64,000 nucleotides of DNA, from assembly GCF_905475345.1 (NCBI RefSeq), contig NC_066609.1, positions 2,052,501 through 2,116,500 on the forward strand. Direction: 5' to 3'. Under the pieces are notes generated by a model. It searched no databases, was not told the origin of the DNA, and saw nothing but the letters and a program-made list of their open reading frames with translations. The stretch comes from Vespula vulgaris (lineage: Eukaryota; Arthropoda; Insecta; Hymenoptera; Vespidae). Positions 62,829-64,000 of this stretch are shown one piece after another. The first letter of the stretch is position 1; each line of letters begins with the position of its first letter. The translations under genes and the position numbers were made by a program.

Positions 62829-63045
62829 TTTTTTCTTTTTATTTTTGTATTATTATTATTAATACTATTATTTTTATTTTATTTTTTTTTTCAATGCATT
62901 TATTCAATGATTCTTTTATTTTTCATTTATTTTATTTTTTTCTTTTTATTTTTGTATTATTATTATTAATACTATTATTTTTATTTTATTTTTTTTCAAT
63001 GCATTTATTCAATGATTTTTTTTATTTTTCATTTATTTTATTTTT
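62829..63045. repeat. 107-bp tandem duplication
   Basis: ATTTTTGTATTATTATTATT ... CAATGCATTTATTCAATGAT occurs twice with an offset of 107 bp and very few differences, so it is recent. Confidence 0.9.
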
Positions 63046-63167
63046 TTCTTATTTTTCCTCTCTTTCTCTCTGTTTTCTTTTTTTTTTTTTATTATTTTAT
63101 TGCTGTTATCCTTTTTAAGATAATAACCCGAAGAAACGTAGATTTTCTGTCACGCGTTTGTTATCTA

Positions 63168-63198
<31 letters not shown>

Positions 63199-63429
63199 AG
63201 AAAAAGAAATTCTTTAAGAATAAATTCTTGACGAGATGTATATTCGAGTTGACATTTTCGTCAGCCCGTACGTAAAAACATGTTAAAGGCGTGAACCTTT
63301 GAATCGAACCTATTGATACTTTGAAAAAGATTTCTTCGTTTGCTCCTGTTACTTATTTCCCTGAGGGAATTTAGAAAATTCGCGGATTTATTTTCTTTAT
63401 TTCTTTTTTTAAACTCAACACATAAATAG

Positions 63430-63470
<41 letters not shown>
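63430..63470. repeat. (TA)n microsatellite
   Basis: About 20 TA units, followed by further TA-rich sequence to about 63570. Confidence 0.95.
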
Positions 63471-63475
<5 letters not shown>

Positions 63476-64000
63476 CTATGTCTTAAAAAATTACAATACG
63501 TATATACATATATATATAACATAATAATATATAATATATATAATATATATTATATATCATATATAATTTTTATATATGTACGTATATATATGAATAAATA
63601 TATAAAATTAAAAATAGATAAATAGATAGATAGATAAATAGAAAGAGATAGAAATAGAGAGAAACGAATCTGATGTAAGAAACAGAAAAAGAGCATAACA
63701 ATTTTAATGCTCTATAGATCTCATCGATCATTCTTGTCATTGTTAAAATCGACGATCACGTTGGAACATGTTTTGCCTTCGACACAGTAGGCGGATTTTT
63801 TCTTTTCTTTTTCTTTCTTTTTCAGAAGAATTTTTCTCCTAATATTAAAGCTTGTGAGTTCTCCCATAGGATAACTTTATCTCGATCATGTTAAAAGATC
63901 TTACCTTAAAAGTTGACACTTATTATCAATGCATAATCCAAGGTATTCGAGATCTAATATTTTTGATGGATCGTTCGATTTTTATTATTATTATTATTAT

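Larger units (their letters stand above)
60775..64000. other. Noncoding right end of the window
   Basis: AT-rich and pyrimidine-rich DNA. It includes a 34-bp minisatellite (about 61464-61560), a YY1-like AAAATGGCGC (61962-61971), a GAAGAA/CTTCTT tract (62155-62215), a 107-bp tandem duplication (62829-63045), (TA)n (63430-63470) and a GATA-like run (63617-63650). No gene is supported; a possible minus-strand donor at 63902-63907 lacks a convincing exon. Confidence 0.55.

Noticed and set aside
63840..63990. Minus-strand exon ending at the donor near 63907
   Set aside because: The donor AAG|GTAAGA looks good and one frame is open for about 26 codons, but a stop lies just upstream and no credible acceptor precedes it.
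1..64000. CRISPR arrays, operons or prokaryotic mobile elements
   Set aside because: Spliced genes and insect orthologues show eukaryotic DNA; the repeats are microsatellites without spacer structure.
1..64000. tRNA or rRNA genes
   Set aside because: No convincing A-box/B-box pair or cloverleaf was seen by eye; a covariance-model scan would be needed to exclude them.

Overview
The window looks like nuclear DNA of an insect, most likely a hymenopteran (aculeate wasp or bee type). The evidence is AT-rich sequence, short phase-consistent introns with GT/AG ends, insect-type orthologues, and very dense dinucleotide and trinucleotide repeats. The species call is inference from protein style, not from any search. 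I rebuilt the gene models by hand from splice sites and reading phase. Every multi-exon model except the truncated first gene closes in frame from ATG to stop.

The left half (about 1-32.7 kb) is compact and gene-dense. On the + strand is the 3' end of a Klp98A/KIF16B-type kinesin with its C-terminal PX domain (1-2806), carrying a mariner/Tc1-like transposase fossil in an intron. On the - strand follow presenilin (5446-7406, 7 exons), a fibrillar procollagen alpha chain (8322-15495, 24 exons, exactly 338 Gly-X-Y positions in the main helix), the cohesin ATPase SMC1 (18397-24082, 20 exons) and peroxiredoxin-5 (24695-25840, 4 exons). Head-to-head with peroxiredoxin-5 is a + strand gene for a 969-residue, probably disordered protein that I do not recognise (27556-30661, 3 exons). 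A METTL7/TMT1-like membrane-anchored methyltransferase (31011-32743, 3 exons) converges on it from the right.

The right half (about 32.8-64 kb) has no protein-coding gene I can support. It is dominated by (GA)n/(CT)n, (TA)n, (TAA)n, (CACCAT)n, (TTTTC)n and (TATG)n arrays and polypyrimidine tracts. Islands of more complex, more GC-rich sequence break it up and could be regulatory DNA or untranslated exons of distant genes. Inside it I see a tandem triplication of about 185 bp, a duplicated segment around a TATG array, a G-quadruplex-type motif, two CTCF-like cores, two 16-bp palindromes in one island, and a perfect 12-bp stem hairpin with a miRNA-like imperfect extension.

The genes belong to unrelated pathways: endosome transport, gamma-secretase, extracellular matrix, cohesin, redox and thiol methylation. 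One possible functional link is between SMC1 and the unrecognised 969-residue protein. That protein carries PxVxL-type, LxxIxE-type and KEN-type short motifs together, and a perfect E2F-type site lies in its upstream region. The combination would fit a chromosome or cohesion regulator, but this is a hypothesis.
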